This document shows, one piece after another, positions 39,896 to 51,450 of a DNA stretch of 64,000 nt. Origin of the DNA: Todiramphus chloris collaris (Eukaryota; Chordata; Aves; Coraciiformes; Alcedinidae). The notes below the pieces were generated by a model, which did not search any database, had not been told where the DNA came from, and worked only from the letters and a program-made list of their open reading frames with translations. The position numbers and the translations under genes are program-made. Positions within the stretch are counted from its first letter, which is position 1; each line of letters starts with the position of its first letter. The DNA lies in assembly GCA_025345505.1 (NCBI GenBank), contig JANVCC010000270.1, forward strand, positions 8,025,625-8,089,624, given 5' to 3'.

Positions 39896-40438
39896 CTCAC
39901 AAAATCTGGAAGGTGTGTTCCTGCAAGCTTGATTAAAGCTGTAGATTGCGTTTCTCTTTTAATCATCCTGGCTTCAGAGAGAAGTTCAGCACATCCAGCA
40001 AAAAGAGCTGGCCTCAGCCGATCGTGAGCCCCTGGTGAAGGCAAGTCCGGGGGTTTTGCTGACTCAGCACACACTGGTGACCTGGATATGGCTGGGGGGG
40101 CCTTGCAAGGACTGACTTCAGTGATAATTAAAAAACAACTGCCCTAATTACTCCCTGCCTTCTTAAACGGGGCTTGGGTTCCACAAGTACCGATCCCTGG
40201 CAGTGCTTTCCGGGTAGCTTCGCTCTTTCCTTGGCAAGTTATGAATGGGATGAGAGGACCAAGCTATTATCTTACTAGCCCAGGAGCTGCCTTCTGGTTA
40301 TAAGTCCTGTTTGCATTTCCTTGCAACCCAGAAGCTCTCCCTGGGAGCGCACAGAGAGGAAAAATAAAAACCTAGCTCAACATCTGCCCGTGCCGCACAA
40401 ACCATCCCCTTCGATCACTGCAGAGCTCTTAAGGTGAG
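39896..40438. other. Spacer upstream of the CpG-rich block
   Basis: No gene is recognised. The right end carries AAG|GTGAGC, a near-consensus 5' splice site on the plus strand (GT at 40434-40435), just before CpG density rises. Transcription is not shown. Confidence 0.45.
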
Positions 40439-40672
40439 CGCTGGATCATCCAGCCCCGCGGCGCGCAGCTGCCGAGCAGAGGGGCCGGGCGGATCGCGTG
40501 TAGCGGCGCGGGCAGGTCCTGACCGCCTTCGGACAGAGCCTGTGCTCACCCAGCAGCAGCGCAGCACTGCAGCAGCACACGCCTCCCTGCCCTGCCGCCT
40601 TTGCACGCAGAGCCCTGCCGCCCCGGGAGGCGAGGCCGAGGGATGCGGACAGAGAATCTTCTCCTGGCCGCT
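40439..40672. promoter_or_regulatory. Compact CpG-rich block, candidate CpG island/promoter
   Basis: By eye this 234-bp stretch holds about 24 CpG and is mostly G+C, including CCCCGCGGCGCGC, GCCGGGCGG and AGCGGCGCGGG. Flanking DNA has few CpG. That would roughly satisfy the usual island criteria (at least 200 bp, high G+C, high observed/expected CpG), but an exact count is needed. A consensus splice donor sits at its left edge on the plus strand, which fits a promoter or first exon of an unannotated transcript. Open frames across it exist on both strands (40434-40832 plus, 40446-40811 minus) but show no known domain. A CR1 copy starts about 50 bp to the right. It could instead be a G+C-rich chance patch. 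Confidence 0.45.
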
Positions 40673-40725
40673 GCAGAGCAGAGAGGTTTTGCGTTACTCT
40701 GCTCATGTCAGATTGACTCAAGTGT

Positions 40726-41525
40726 ATAGAACCACGGAATGGTTTGGGTGGGAAGGGACCTTTCAAGGTCATCTGGCCCAACTCCCCTGCAGGGAGCAGG
40801 GACATCTGCAACCAGAGCCCGATCCAACCTGACCTGGAATGGTGCCAGGGATGGGGCAGTGATCACCTCTCTGGGAAACCTGTTGTAGTGTTTCACCACC
40901 ACCACTGTAAAAAGTTTCTTATCTCTAGTCTAAATCTCCTCTCTTTTACCTTAAAACCATCACCCCTTGTCCTGTTGCAACAGGCCTTGATAAAAAGACT
41001 GTCTCCATCTTTCCTGTGGGCCCCCTTTAATTAAGTACCTGAAGACCTCAGTAAGGTCTCCCTGGAGCCTTTTCTTCTCCAGGCCGAACAAACAACCCCA
41101 GCTTTCTTAGGTTGGCCTCAGAGGGGGTGTGATCCAGTTCCCTGACCAGTTTTGTGGCCCTTCTCTAGACCCGTTCCAATAGGTTCACGTCCTTCCTGTG
41201 CTGAGGACTCCAAAGTGGGACATGGTACACTGGGTGGGGTCTCACCAGAATGGGGTAGATGGGCAGCATCACCTCCCTTGACCTGCTGGCCACACTTCCT
41301 TTCATGCAGCCCAGGATATGATTGGCTTTCTGAGCTGTGCGTGCACATTGCCAGCTCATGTGCAGCTTTCCATCCACTAGCACCCCCAAGTCCTTCTCCA
41401 CAGCGCTGCTCTCAATCCCATCACCCCCCTGCCAGCAGTGATACCGAGGATTGCCCAACCCAGGTGCCAGACCTTGCACTTGGCCTTGTTAAACCTCACA
41501 AAGTTCACACTTCTCAAGCTTATCT
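40726..41525 (-). mobile_element. CR1 LINE, 5'-truncated copy with ORF2 C-terminus (antisense)
   Basis: About 0.8 kb of CR1 on the minus strand. Its 3' end lies at the left (ATAGAACCACGGAATGG, GGGAAGGGACC). The ORF2 C-terminal region lies to the right. A 104-codon frame at 41165-41479 contains SSAVEKDLGVLVDGKLHMSW, then QCARTAQKANHILGCMKGSV and ASRSREVMLPIY, the conserved block after the RT palm in CR1 ORF2. The frame is later broken, so the copy is inactive. The 5' part, with the endonuclease and RT catalytic motifs, is absent, as usual for CR1. The long plus-strand frame 41152-41808 is the antisense shadow. Confidence 0.93.
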
Positions 41526-42476
41526 TCCTACTAGATACTTAGCCTGGGACAGACAATATCCAGATTTAGGAAAGCCTTCTCTACTGGTGAAGGTCTTGCC
41601 AACCACAGGCACTTATAAAATTGCATGTCTCACTTCTACAATGAACACACCTGGCTTCCATGCCCAGCTGCTTGTTGCAGTCTTATGGTTAATAAAAGCC
41701 CTTAGGAAAGAAGTTATCACTTTGAAGATTACAAATAGATTTCAAACTATCAGAACAAGAGCTGTGGGAGAACAGTTTAGTCATCCCCAAAACATTTTGA
41801 GACATTAAAAAAAAAAAATACAGAAAAAAGAAGATGGGGTCTTTCTTCAACAGCAGAACCAACCCACGCCTGTAAAAGCTTTCATTTGTGACAACTCGAG
41901 ACTCTCCTGCCATTTCAAAATATTCAGAGCTGGAGAATTGTTATCTAGGAAGCACAGAAGAGGAGGGGAAGTATCCGCTTAAGAATAACCAGACACTTAG
42001 CACTTAAGACACGTATTTCCAGCATAGAAGAGCGAGACTCACGTCACTACTTGGAGTGAACACCTCCAGCTATTATTCAGGGTTAAAGAGGGTCTCTCTT
42101 CTACCTTGGATGAAAAGTTCTATCCATGTTGAAAATAAAACATACACACATGCAGGAGGTTTTAGGTTTTAAAAATATTTTTTTTCCCCTACAAATTAAA
42201 TGCTTTGTAAGAGAAAAACCTGCTGGCTGCGAACACTCTTGCTTGCTTAGGGGCTTCATAGCACCCTGAAGTGACTTCCCTTGCAGCAGAGGATAACTGT
42301 AAAGCAGATGTTGAGAACCCTGATTTAGATGCACGGGCTGGGGCCAGCTCTTACCTTACCAGTATTGTTCAGTCTAGCAGCCAGACTGGAGGTACCAGTG
42401 CTTGCAGACTCCTTGCTGAAAGCAGGAGCATGAAGTGTTTTTCTGTTTTTCCTCCAAAGTGGGTAGTCTACAGCAT
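41526..42476. other. Spacer, no gene seen
   Basis: Non-coding sequence between a CR1 and a solo LTR, with an A-rich patch near 41808-41827. Nothing recognised. Confidence 0.55.
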
Positions 42477-42924
42477 TGTCTGGGTTTAACCCATACCCAG
42501 ATCTAAACTCTAGCAGTTGCTCTGTCAGCCCATGGCCCCTTCCCAGCAGAGAAGGGGGATCTGGAAAAGGAGAGGAGATCCACAGGTTGAAATGAAAACA
42601 GATTTTTATGAAACAACCAAACTAACACAAATACAAACATAAACATAAAGTTAACAAAGTTATACTCAGCTCAGTGAACGCATGGCAGTCACAAGAAACA
42701 GGAAAGCCATCCTTGGGAGAAGACTGGTGAGCAAGCCCCTTCAAGGATGGGGAGAAGCAGGAGGAGCCCTAATCCTCAGCAAACTTCCCCCTTTATATTC
42801 AGCATGACATTTCTGGGCTGGGACACACATGTAGCCAGCTCGAGTCAGCTGCCCTGCCTGACTCCAACCTGCTAATGGCCTGCAGACCATGGCTGGCCGG
42901 ATTCTGTCCCAGGAAACCAGGACA
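42477..42924 (-). mobile_element. Solo ERV LTR, ERVL-like (antisense)
   Basis: The 448-bp element has inverted TG...CA ends. Its minus-strand start is TGTCCTGGTTTCCTGGGACA and its end is GGGTATGGGTTAAACCCAGACA in shorter form (GGGTTAAACCC, CAGACA). On the minus strand a TATA-type GAATATAAAGGGGG lies near 42788-42801, which sets the orientation. Flanks are AGCAT on the left and AGAAT on the right: four of five bases match, consistent with a decayed 5-bp target-site duplication. No gag, pol or env sequence adjoins it, so it is a solo LTR left by recombination between the two LTRs. The ERVL-like assignment rests on the terminal sequence type and on the 5-bp duplication. Confidence 0.75.
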
Positions 42925-45900
42925 AGAATGTACCTTTTCTTCCACAGAAGCACCAGAGAAATGATGGTTACATCACTGGTACAAAATAACAACTTTGGGA
43001 CTATGATGCTTTTTAACCCTGGATCGTCTTTGTAGTTAGAGCTGATGGACTGGTGTAAGGAAGGAGAAGGAATGCTGCTGTCTTCCGACAAGTGTTGATA
43101 AACCTCTTTTCCCCTTCCCATGCATATACACTCACATTTTAAAGGAATACATGGGCATTTCTTCAGGGGAAAATAAGAAGAGAAAGAATAACAGAGCATG
43201 TTTTGAACTTTGGCTTCAGTTCTTGATATTCCTTACACACTCACCTGTGAGTGAGCAGCGGGGCAGGAACAGAAGTCCAAGACCTGCTAGCACCAGGATG
43301 GGTGGGCTGGAGTAGACCATCGTCCTTCATGTTTTCTCTCTCTGATGGATATGCTGGAAAAGATGGCATATTTTTCAATATAGCTCAAAAGCTGTCACTT
43401 TTCTTTCATTATTAGCCAAGGGTAATTTCTCCATTATCCATCCCGCAGTTTCCACCTTCAGAAAGGTAATTTCTAGTAAATATATCCAAGTGCTCTGGAT
43501 GGTCAAAGGCACTCAGTCTTCTCCTGGAATAGGCAATCTTAGGTTTTTGGTCATGATGGAAAGTCCCATCTTGAGTGACTTCCGTATTCCCAAAATCCGC
43601 TGGAGGAACCGCAAACAGATGTTCCCGTAGAAATGTGAAAAACAGGATATGTGTGGGAGTCCTCGCTGGGAGGAATGGTGGCAGTCCTGCAGATTAACTA
43701 ACGGCCATAGACAGGGCTCACACTCAGCAGAAATCAATGGCTTAAAAATAGCAAACCCTCCCGACGTATTCCCTGTGCATTCTTTTCATGGCAGTCACTT
43801 CCTTGTGCTAAATCGGGCAATAAATATGGACACATTCACAACGTGCTCTAGTAACTTTTAACCTAGATATACAAGCTGCTTTCATGTTGTACCACAAATC
43901 AATTCCACACGTGACTACGAAAACCCGAGTTTTCCCATGCCTGACTCAAATCAAGGCCTATGCCAACATTTTTGGGATCCCTAGGCTGGAGTAGCGCAGC
44001 TTCACAAAGCTATCACTGAAAACACCACGCAGGGCAGAAAGGAGACATCTGTCTTTTAAATGCTCTGCACTGGTCACTGTCTGCCTACAAACACAGCTTG
44101 TGCTGCTGGCTAAGAGTGACAGCCTTCTCCGCAGCCAGGGACCCCCTCTGCTAGGGGATGGCTGTTCTCTGTATGTCCCACCACAGCCACAGTGCTCTGC
44201 AGGCTTCTTGAAGACCTTGATGCTCTTTCAACAGAGGGTTTCAGCTAGTTGCCAATCTCTCTGGCTGCATCTGCTGGATGTTCCAGAGCTGGTTGAGTCT
44301 CTACACTCTTTTGGAACCACCAGAAACTCAGTTTGAGAAGCTTCAAGTTGGCCTGAAACATCTGTTCTTCAAATCTCTTAATTGGCTTTTGGCAAAATTT
44401 ACCTCAGGCTCTATTTTTTATGGCTTCTTTACTGTCAGCAATATTTTCTTCTGGTTGAAGGTGGGCAAGTGAAACTGTCAGAAAGTAGACAGATACTCAA
44501 CAAACCTGAAATATTTCTTTTGTATAGTTAAAATAGACTCAATTAAATCAAGTTGACCCTGAGTGAAAACCAAGTTTGGTTTCTTGGCTCTCAAGCTGAT
44601 AAGGCTTTAGGACTTTCAGCTATAAGCTTACTGAACCAAAAGTATGTCCATTGGACCAGCCAGTAGAGCCAGGATGTCCCTCAATATCCTTTCCCTAACA
44701 GCATTTGGATGCAGAGAGCCAGGTTTGGAAAAGCCAATTTCATCCGTGTGCGCTCACCACAGGGATGGCTCCTGCCTGCTGGAGTCAACGGAGGCAGCAG
44801 CTCCGCTCTGGTGCCAGGCTTCTCCCCAGAGTCACTTCCCTTCTTCATCCAGCTGAAATGGTTCAACTGGAAATCTGGGTGTATGCTGGGACCAGCCTAA
44901 AGCACTCCTCCAGCCACTGCAAGAGATTGCCACGGCAGACGGACCGGCTTGCTTCTCTTTGACATTGTGCAGCACTTAGGGTAAGGTTGTTCACTTTTTC
45001 AGGCTGTAATTTCTTTCGTTTTGTGGAAGTCTCAAGTCCCCGAGCTTTGCTCAAGACCCGGAATCTAATGTCTTTGTCTGTTTTCTCCCTGACAAGTCTC
45101 AGAGATATTAAAAATCAAAAGAAGACTCTAAGGAGCAAATAAAGCCTCTTCAAAGTACGGTTTCACTTTTGTGTTAACTCACAGAAGCTTTTTGCTCTCT
45201 CTGCCTGGCCCCAGTCAGATCTTGCATAAAAGGGAAAAAATGCACTTAAAAGTGCTGTTTTCTTTCCACTTCCCCCTGCGCTTCAAATCATTAGTCTTTC
45301 TGCATTTCTCTTTTATTCCCAGACTGGCTTGTGCCGAATCAGATTATAATACATTAAACCTCCAAGAAACACAAAGCTCTGCAAAGTGCTCTTCGGGGTC
45401 TGCGTACATGTGTTCTCTCGCTCTTCCCTGCAATAATTACTGCCATCCCAGGGTCAGCTCCTGCGTGCAGGTCTCACTCAGACACGCTCAGCCTCACCTC
45501 CCATAGCTGCAAAATGAATTCACGATGGGGTTTGCCTGTGTTTTGCCTCTGCTTTTGTGTGCAGAAGCCAGGGAATTTGTCTGCAAGGATGTCCTGCCCT
45601 CCTTTCCCAGGCCCAATCCCCTTTTGCAGAAAGAGGCTTCCGCAGCATCTCTGAAGTATGGATGGTGGCCTTCCAACTAACTTCTCTGGACACATCTTAA
45701 TTCCCTCCACTAAAGGCAAGGCTGTCAAATCACAGTCCTGGCCTGATTGACATCTGTGCCAAGGCTCCTTTGATTTCAGCAAAACTGGGGCCCTCACCCC
45801 TGTGCGATCCTGAGTGACAGCAGCCAGCACTGGGAGCAGTTCAACAGTATTTGTATTTTCAGAAGGAAATACTGCTCTTAGCTTGGTCTTCACCTGGAGC

Positions 45901-46960
45901 AGGAAGAGGCTATACAGGGCTATAACTGCTGGAAGAAACAGTCACACTTAAGGCAGCACAGCACAAATAGTTGAAGATAAAGCTGTTGCCAACCACATCA
46001 TCAACAGTTAGAAAGCACACAGAGATAACTCACAGCGAGGCACTACCCCGAGTGTGGTTTGACTCACTACTCACAGGTTATTGAAGAGTAGTAGCTCTGG
46101 TCTTCCTGGGTGGTACTTCCAGCCCTTCATAGGAGGGACATAAGCAGCTCTAGGATGGACTCAGGGGTTGAAACAGCCCTGATCTGGCCAAGGCTCCTTC
46201 ATCATGTGCTTGCTAAAGCTCTTGAGAGATCTGCTGCTACCGAGGAGGTCAGGTGAAAGACACAGGATCCAGCCCTGGGTAAGATCTGCAGCTGGAAGTA
46301 GCTGGGGATCACATCTGCACACTCAACACCATACAGCTCAGTATACAAGGCTGGTTATGAACACACAGCAAGAAAGTCATTTCAAGTTCTGCAGAGAATT
46401 TGTTACTGAAAAAAAAAGAGAGAACAACCTTTCTTCGCATCCCAAGAAACACCGGTGTGCACTGAAGCCATGCTACAGGCTTTTTTTGTTGGCTTCTGCA
46501 GGGGCAGAATGAACCAAAATCTTTGGTATTACCACAACTGGCAATGTTATTTTTGGCCAGGCCCTAGTCCCATAACAAATTTGTAAGGAAAAGAAAATAT
46601 ATGTCTTTAAGCTACCACCAGTGTCCCTTTCTTTCTTCTGGAGAAGGCGAGGCTACATTTGTCTTGAGGGTGTGTGGATAGCAATGACGAACTAAGAAGC
46701 ACATGCTTCTACTACAGCTTTGTTAGCAAACTTGAATTCCCTCCTGAAGTGCTCCTCTCCTCCCAGTCCTGATCTCTGCTTCTGAAATGAAGCCTGCTCT
46801 CACCTTTTTGTGGTGGTTTAATAATGCGGAAAAAATGGGTCTATGATGGGAAGAGGGAAGGTCAAAACCCATTTCTGCTCTCGCTCTAAGCAGGAAATGA
46901 GCAGATACCTCCCAAACTGAAAGCCTGGTTCTCTAGCCTGCTGCAATGCCATGCCAATAA
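42925..46960. other. Spacer, no gene seen
   Basis: About 4 kb without a recognised gene or transposon. Minus-strand frames such as 42741-43199 (which runs into the LTR) and 45474-45893 (139 codons) have no known domain. Confidence 0.5.
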
Positions 46961-47400
46961 AGAAGCCTTTTTTCTATTTAAAGAAGTAATATAATAAAAT
47001 GTTGGTTCATTTCATTATAATAGCTAGGAAGGATTTGCTAGTTTCACAGCATAAATTTAGATTAATTTTTTAGATTTGACAACGTTATAAAAATTATATT
47101 GATTCTGAAATTATAATTTTAGATTGGTTCTGTCATTTTAGCCTATTAGCAGTCTTTAAATGAAGTGATCCAATGTTACAATCAATCTTATCTTCCATTA
47201 TGCACTTCCTGGTGCTAAAAAGTGAGATCGATTCTAATTAACTACAGTGGTTCAGTCATTTGGGTGGTTCGTTCAGAAAAAAAATAATGTTACTGCCCTA
47301 ATATCACCAAACAATTTATTACATATTTATGTACTGAATTTATATCCAAAATAAATGTCACTCCTATGGTAAAAACAATACAGTTGCAGGTCTCTAAGAT
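46961..47400. other. AT-rich block, possible conserved non-coding DNA
   Basis: Very AT-rich but not simple-repeat sequence. It has homeodomain-type TAATTA at 47235-47240 and several ATTA cores, without open frames or transposon marks. Candidate conserved element on texture only. Confidence 0.22.
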
Positions 47401-49027
47401 ATTAGGATAGCCACATTAGTGCTATTGCTTTAGTCAGTGCAGGACATGAAATATTTTCAGGGTCCAGTTGAGCTTTAAGGAGCAAAGCAGGGTCAGCAAA
47501 AAATACTTCCTCTGCAGCACAGGCTATAAATCTACATGTGCATCAAAAGTGACTTGGAGAATGGCATTTCCAACACGCAGACGTGGGCTGAGAGAACAGG
47601 TTTAAATGCTGCTTAAGAACCATGATGGTAAAAATAATGCTATGAAGCAAGCTGATGTGATTTAAATATGAATCAGATCAAAGTTACTTATTTCTTCCTG
47701 CACTTCCTGGCTTCAGCTTGCACTGATGTCCTGAGACTCCACGGGAGGCTGCTGCCACAGACCTTGGTACCCACCTGGCTCTGTATCAGTACCAAAGCCT
47801 GTAGACCACTGGCCTTCAAAGGAAGAGAAGAAGGTGGCATAGGTGCAAGGCAGTGATGGCCCAATCTGCTGCAGTCCTAACTGAAATGAACCTGGAAGTC
47901 TGGTGAACACCTGGAGAGAGAAATGGAAGCCAGAAAGGTCTGCATCCTGATTTCAAAACAAAAACAGCAAAGGTTGGCCTCAGATAAAACTTGAGGGAAA
48001 ATTATGTTACTTGCAATTTTATTCCTTAGCATGCTTAAATCATTCCCTTAAGTCAAACACTAGTACCTGAAGTATTAATCTGTTACTTCTGTTACTTCTC
48101 TCATCTATAACACTGGGAGTCTTTTCAAACTTGCTCCTTGCTTTTCCCTGATAGAGCTTTAAAGAAATGGAGCGTGTACACCCTCACCCCTAAATCAGCT
48201 CATCTATCTGCCACACTCAGTGCAACCTGCAAGGGATCTGCACTTCAAGGGATGCTACCCTTGCTTTTCCAGTCACTGCCACTGCATCCTTTCCTGGGGA
48301 GTAACGTGTTTGGGAATGAGTCCAGAATAAGAACTGTGAGCCTGGCATCCTGCTGCAGTGCATTTCTTGACCTCCCTCCCTTCATACGCCCTCACACACG
48401 CTTTGTTCCTATCCTCCTAACGGCATCGTCTCACTGAGAAGCCAAATTGCTGAAAAGGACTGTGAAAGGGAGCAGTAGCTTTAAAATGCTTCACTTATTC
48501 TTGCTTCTTTGTTGGTTTTCTTTAAGATCTCGTCCTTGGGCTTTCAATAGAAGAAAAATCAGAAAATTACTGTCGGCCCCTGTGTCTGTCCCCTTTGAGC
48601 TGGAAAAGCATCTTGCCAAGAGGAAGAGAATTCCTGCAGAGAGAGGAAAAACTGGATGGCAGGTGGACGAGCACTGTCCACTCCCCTGTAAGCCTTCAAG
48701 TATTGCTGCCACTCATCAAGAAGGTTGACAATAATTCCTAGGAAGGGGAAATCTCAGAACCCCATTTCTTGATGGGGTCCTTTTATTCCTTCCCTGAACA
48801 TATCTTAGTACTGAAGATGTTCTGGCTTAAAAGATTAACTTTGGATTCTGTGCAAACCCACTGCAGATAACTACCTTGGGTGCTGCTTAAAACTTGTCTA
48901 CAGGAACCTCCTTTTGAAAGTGGTGGTTTGTTAGTGACAGAAGAACTGTTTTGCAAGTAAAAGTCTCAATTTCACTGTTAACTGCTATCGCACTCACATT
49001 GCACACTGTCGTTAATTATTTGCCATT
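47401..49027. other. Spacer, no gene seen
   Basis: Non-coding DNA. A short local repeat (TGTTACTTC twice) lies near 48080-48098. No recognised coding signal. Confidence 0.55.
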
Positions 49028-49423
49028 AAGGGACTTGAGCATCTCCCCTCTGAAGAAAGACTGAGGGAACTGGGGCTGTTTAGTCCTGAGAGGAGAAGAC
49101 TGAGAAGGGACCTTATTAATGTGTATAAATGTGTGAGGGGTGGGTGTCACATGGAAGGAGCCAGTCTCTCTTCTGTAGTGCCCAGCAATAGGACAAGGAA
49201 CAAAACTTAAGCATAGAAGTTTTCACCTCAGCATGTGAGGGTGCCAGAGCCTGGCCCAGGCTGGCCAGAGAGGCTGTGGAGTCTCCTTCTCTGAAGAGTT
49301 TCAACACCCCCTTGGATCTGTTCCTGTGTGGGCTGCCCTGGGTGACCCTGCTCTGGCAGGGGGGTTGGACTGGATGATCTCCAGAGCTCCCTTCCAACCC
49401 CCACCATTGTATGATTCTATGAT
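49028..49423 (+). mobile_element. CR1 LINE, 3' end with last ORF2 codons
   Basis: A sense CR1 fragment of about 400 bp. It includes GACTTGAGCATCTCCCCTC, TGAAGAAAGACTGAGGGAAC, CTGAGAGGAGAAGACTGAG, AGAGGCTGTGGAGTCTCC and GGGGGGTTGGACTGGATG. The 3' end, ACCATTGTATGATTCTATGA, carries the terminal octamer repeat. The encoded part is the end of ORF2 (L-x-x-LGLFSLE to the W-N-LP-VVES region), interrupted by small deletions. Compared with the CR1 consensus, the part coding for H-RRFHLNMRKNFF is shortened around 49198-49230. The copy is 5'-truncated. Confidence 0.93.
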
Positions 49424-51450
49424 CTTGTAAAAAGCCTGATTCTCCACGGCCTCATACCTCGTGTAATCGCTCCCATCAGTGCAAAGCGAGTGTGAAACAC
49501 TATCCCCCAGCTGCAAGCCTGAGCTGACCCAGGCTGCATTCCACCACGGAGCATTGGAGGGTGAGAATGAAAAGCTTTGGAGAGGGTCTGAGGGTACATA
49601 CACACCCCATGCTTGCTTGCACAAGACAGAGAGCACTGGTTCACCTTTCTGAAGGATGCCTGTTTGCAGTCCAGTTGGTGAGGACATCTCGTTATGCCTG
49701 CAAAGCAGCGTTAGCATCTGGTGCTGTGCAAGGTGGGAGAGGACAGTGCTGTAGTTAAATGCCAGTGGGGGAGACTCGGGTGTGACTCCCTATCCACTCA
49801 GGTCACCAACAAGGACAAGCCAGAGCCATGTTTACAGCAGCAGAGCCTACGCTGTTATGTCCCTGCTGAGATGATGGTGGGATGCAGAGCATGGCCCCAC
49901 CTGCCCGTCCATGGGTACCACTGGCAAAGTGAGAGGACAGACAGGAGTCTCACAGCAGTCCCCTAAGTGCCCTGAATCTCACCACCAGCTCGACAAAGTG
50001 CCACAGACACCTTGACTGTAATGGGAGGCTGCCATAGTTAACAGCACGGGGCAGATGTACGGTGCCCACAGCCCTCTGTGGGGTGGCAGCGGTGCCCTGC
50101 TGCTGCAGCCCTGGGGAGATGCAAGGGTGTGCCACGTCCCACTCTGTGCCCAGGTTTCCTCCCGATGGAGCAAGGCACCCTTTGCCAGCTGGATTTCTAG
50201 GCACAAAGGTGGTGTATTAAGGTGGGCATCACCATCAGGGCTGCAGATGGGGAAAGGTCAGGTCCCAGGGCATCTGAAGATGATGATAGCTGGGAGTGAT
50301 GTGGAAGGAGACCACGCCACGTGGCCAATGTCACCTGGAAAACAAAGGGTGTGGGAGCAGGATGAGGTGAGAGATAACTGCAAAGGAGAGGAGATGACAT
50401 TTGTGCAGAAAAAGTGCTTTTGTTTCTTTCCCATTTCACAGGCAGTGTGTCTATTAAATGTGGCTTTTGCTGCCAAAGGACTTGTCATATTACATTAGGT
50501 TTAGCAACTTCTGCTGTGGCAAAGTGTGCAGCGTCTCCCTTCACATAAAGAAAATATTTTCACAAGTCTGTTCAACCTGCTAACTGTGATTACAGACAGT
50601 TGGCCCCTGACATGACATTTATTGCTCCAGCTTCCAAGTAAGAGCCTCACAGCACTGCCCAGCCAGCTACCTGAAGAGCACATATGTGTGTGGAGACCTT
50701 AAACAACTTTCTGCTAATGGCTTCATTTTGTACCCTTTTAGCAGCTTGATAGAAAAGATGTTACGGTAAAGTAGTAAAAACAAGAACTTAAAGAGCATGT
50801 AGAAGCTGAGACTTAACACTGTCCAGCTTCTTTTAATGCTCACTTTGATAAGTGTATTATATTATATCCATTCTCTGCCACAAGTGCTCTTTGCATGCAT
50901 CTTTCTACACTGCTCAGCAATATTAATCATGACTGGAAATTATGGGGGGGGGAGCTAAAAAAGCCATTGACTACATCTCTGCTTGAGAGACAATCTCACT
51001 CAGAGTGAAAAGAAAAGAGGATGATAAATGACACCAAAACTAGGACATGCAGCAGGGCAAGGTGTGCTGATGACAGCCACAAAGAAGAGATTGACCTGGT
51101 TGGGTCTCCACATCAAAGAGTCCAAGAGAAGACTGGCCAAAGGAAAGTTTGCCATGAAATAAAAAGAAATGAACTCCAAAAAACCCAAAGCAGGGTAAAT
51201 GAGCAAAGCACATACTCCCCTGTTCCCTGCAGGATGTGCTGATCATGGTCACAGCATCTACTGGAAATAACTGTCAAAGGACCAACTTTTCCATCGCTGC
51301 ATCCAGTAACTGCTCAGGACACTGCAAGACCCACCTATCTATTTTCCCAGCATTTGGGAAGAGAGGAAGGACAATAAAGGCTTTGTCAGGACAAGAGAAT
51401 ATCATCTAGCAATCCTTTGGTTATTAACGGTGGTTATGTGAGGAGGGGTG
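49424..51450. other. Spacer, no gene seen
   Basis: About 2 kb. The part 49440-50500 is G+C-richer and has several overlapping frames on both strands with no known domain. A G9 run lies at 50944-50952. Confidence 0.5.
50944..50952. repeat. G9 homopolymer
   Basis: Uninterrupted run of nine G. Such runs are prone to length error in sequencing and assembly. Confidence 0.9.

Noticed and set aside
41152-41808. 218-codon plus-strand open frame
   Set aside because: It is mostly the antisense shadow of the CR1 ORF2 region (40726-41525), whose real coding strand is minus.
13128-42924. The two LTR copies as the ends of one provirus
   Set aside because: They are 29 kb apart with no gag, pol or env relic between them, and they differ strongly in sequence and completeness.
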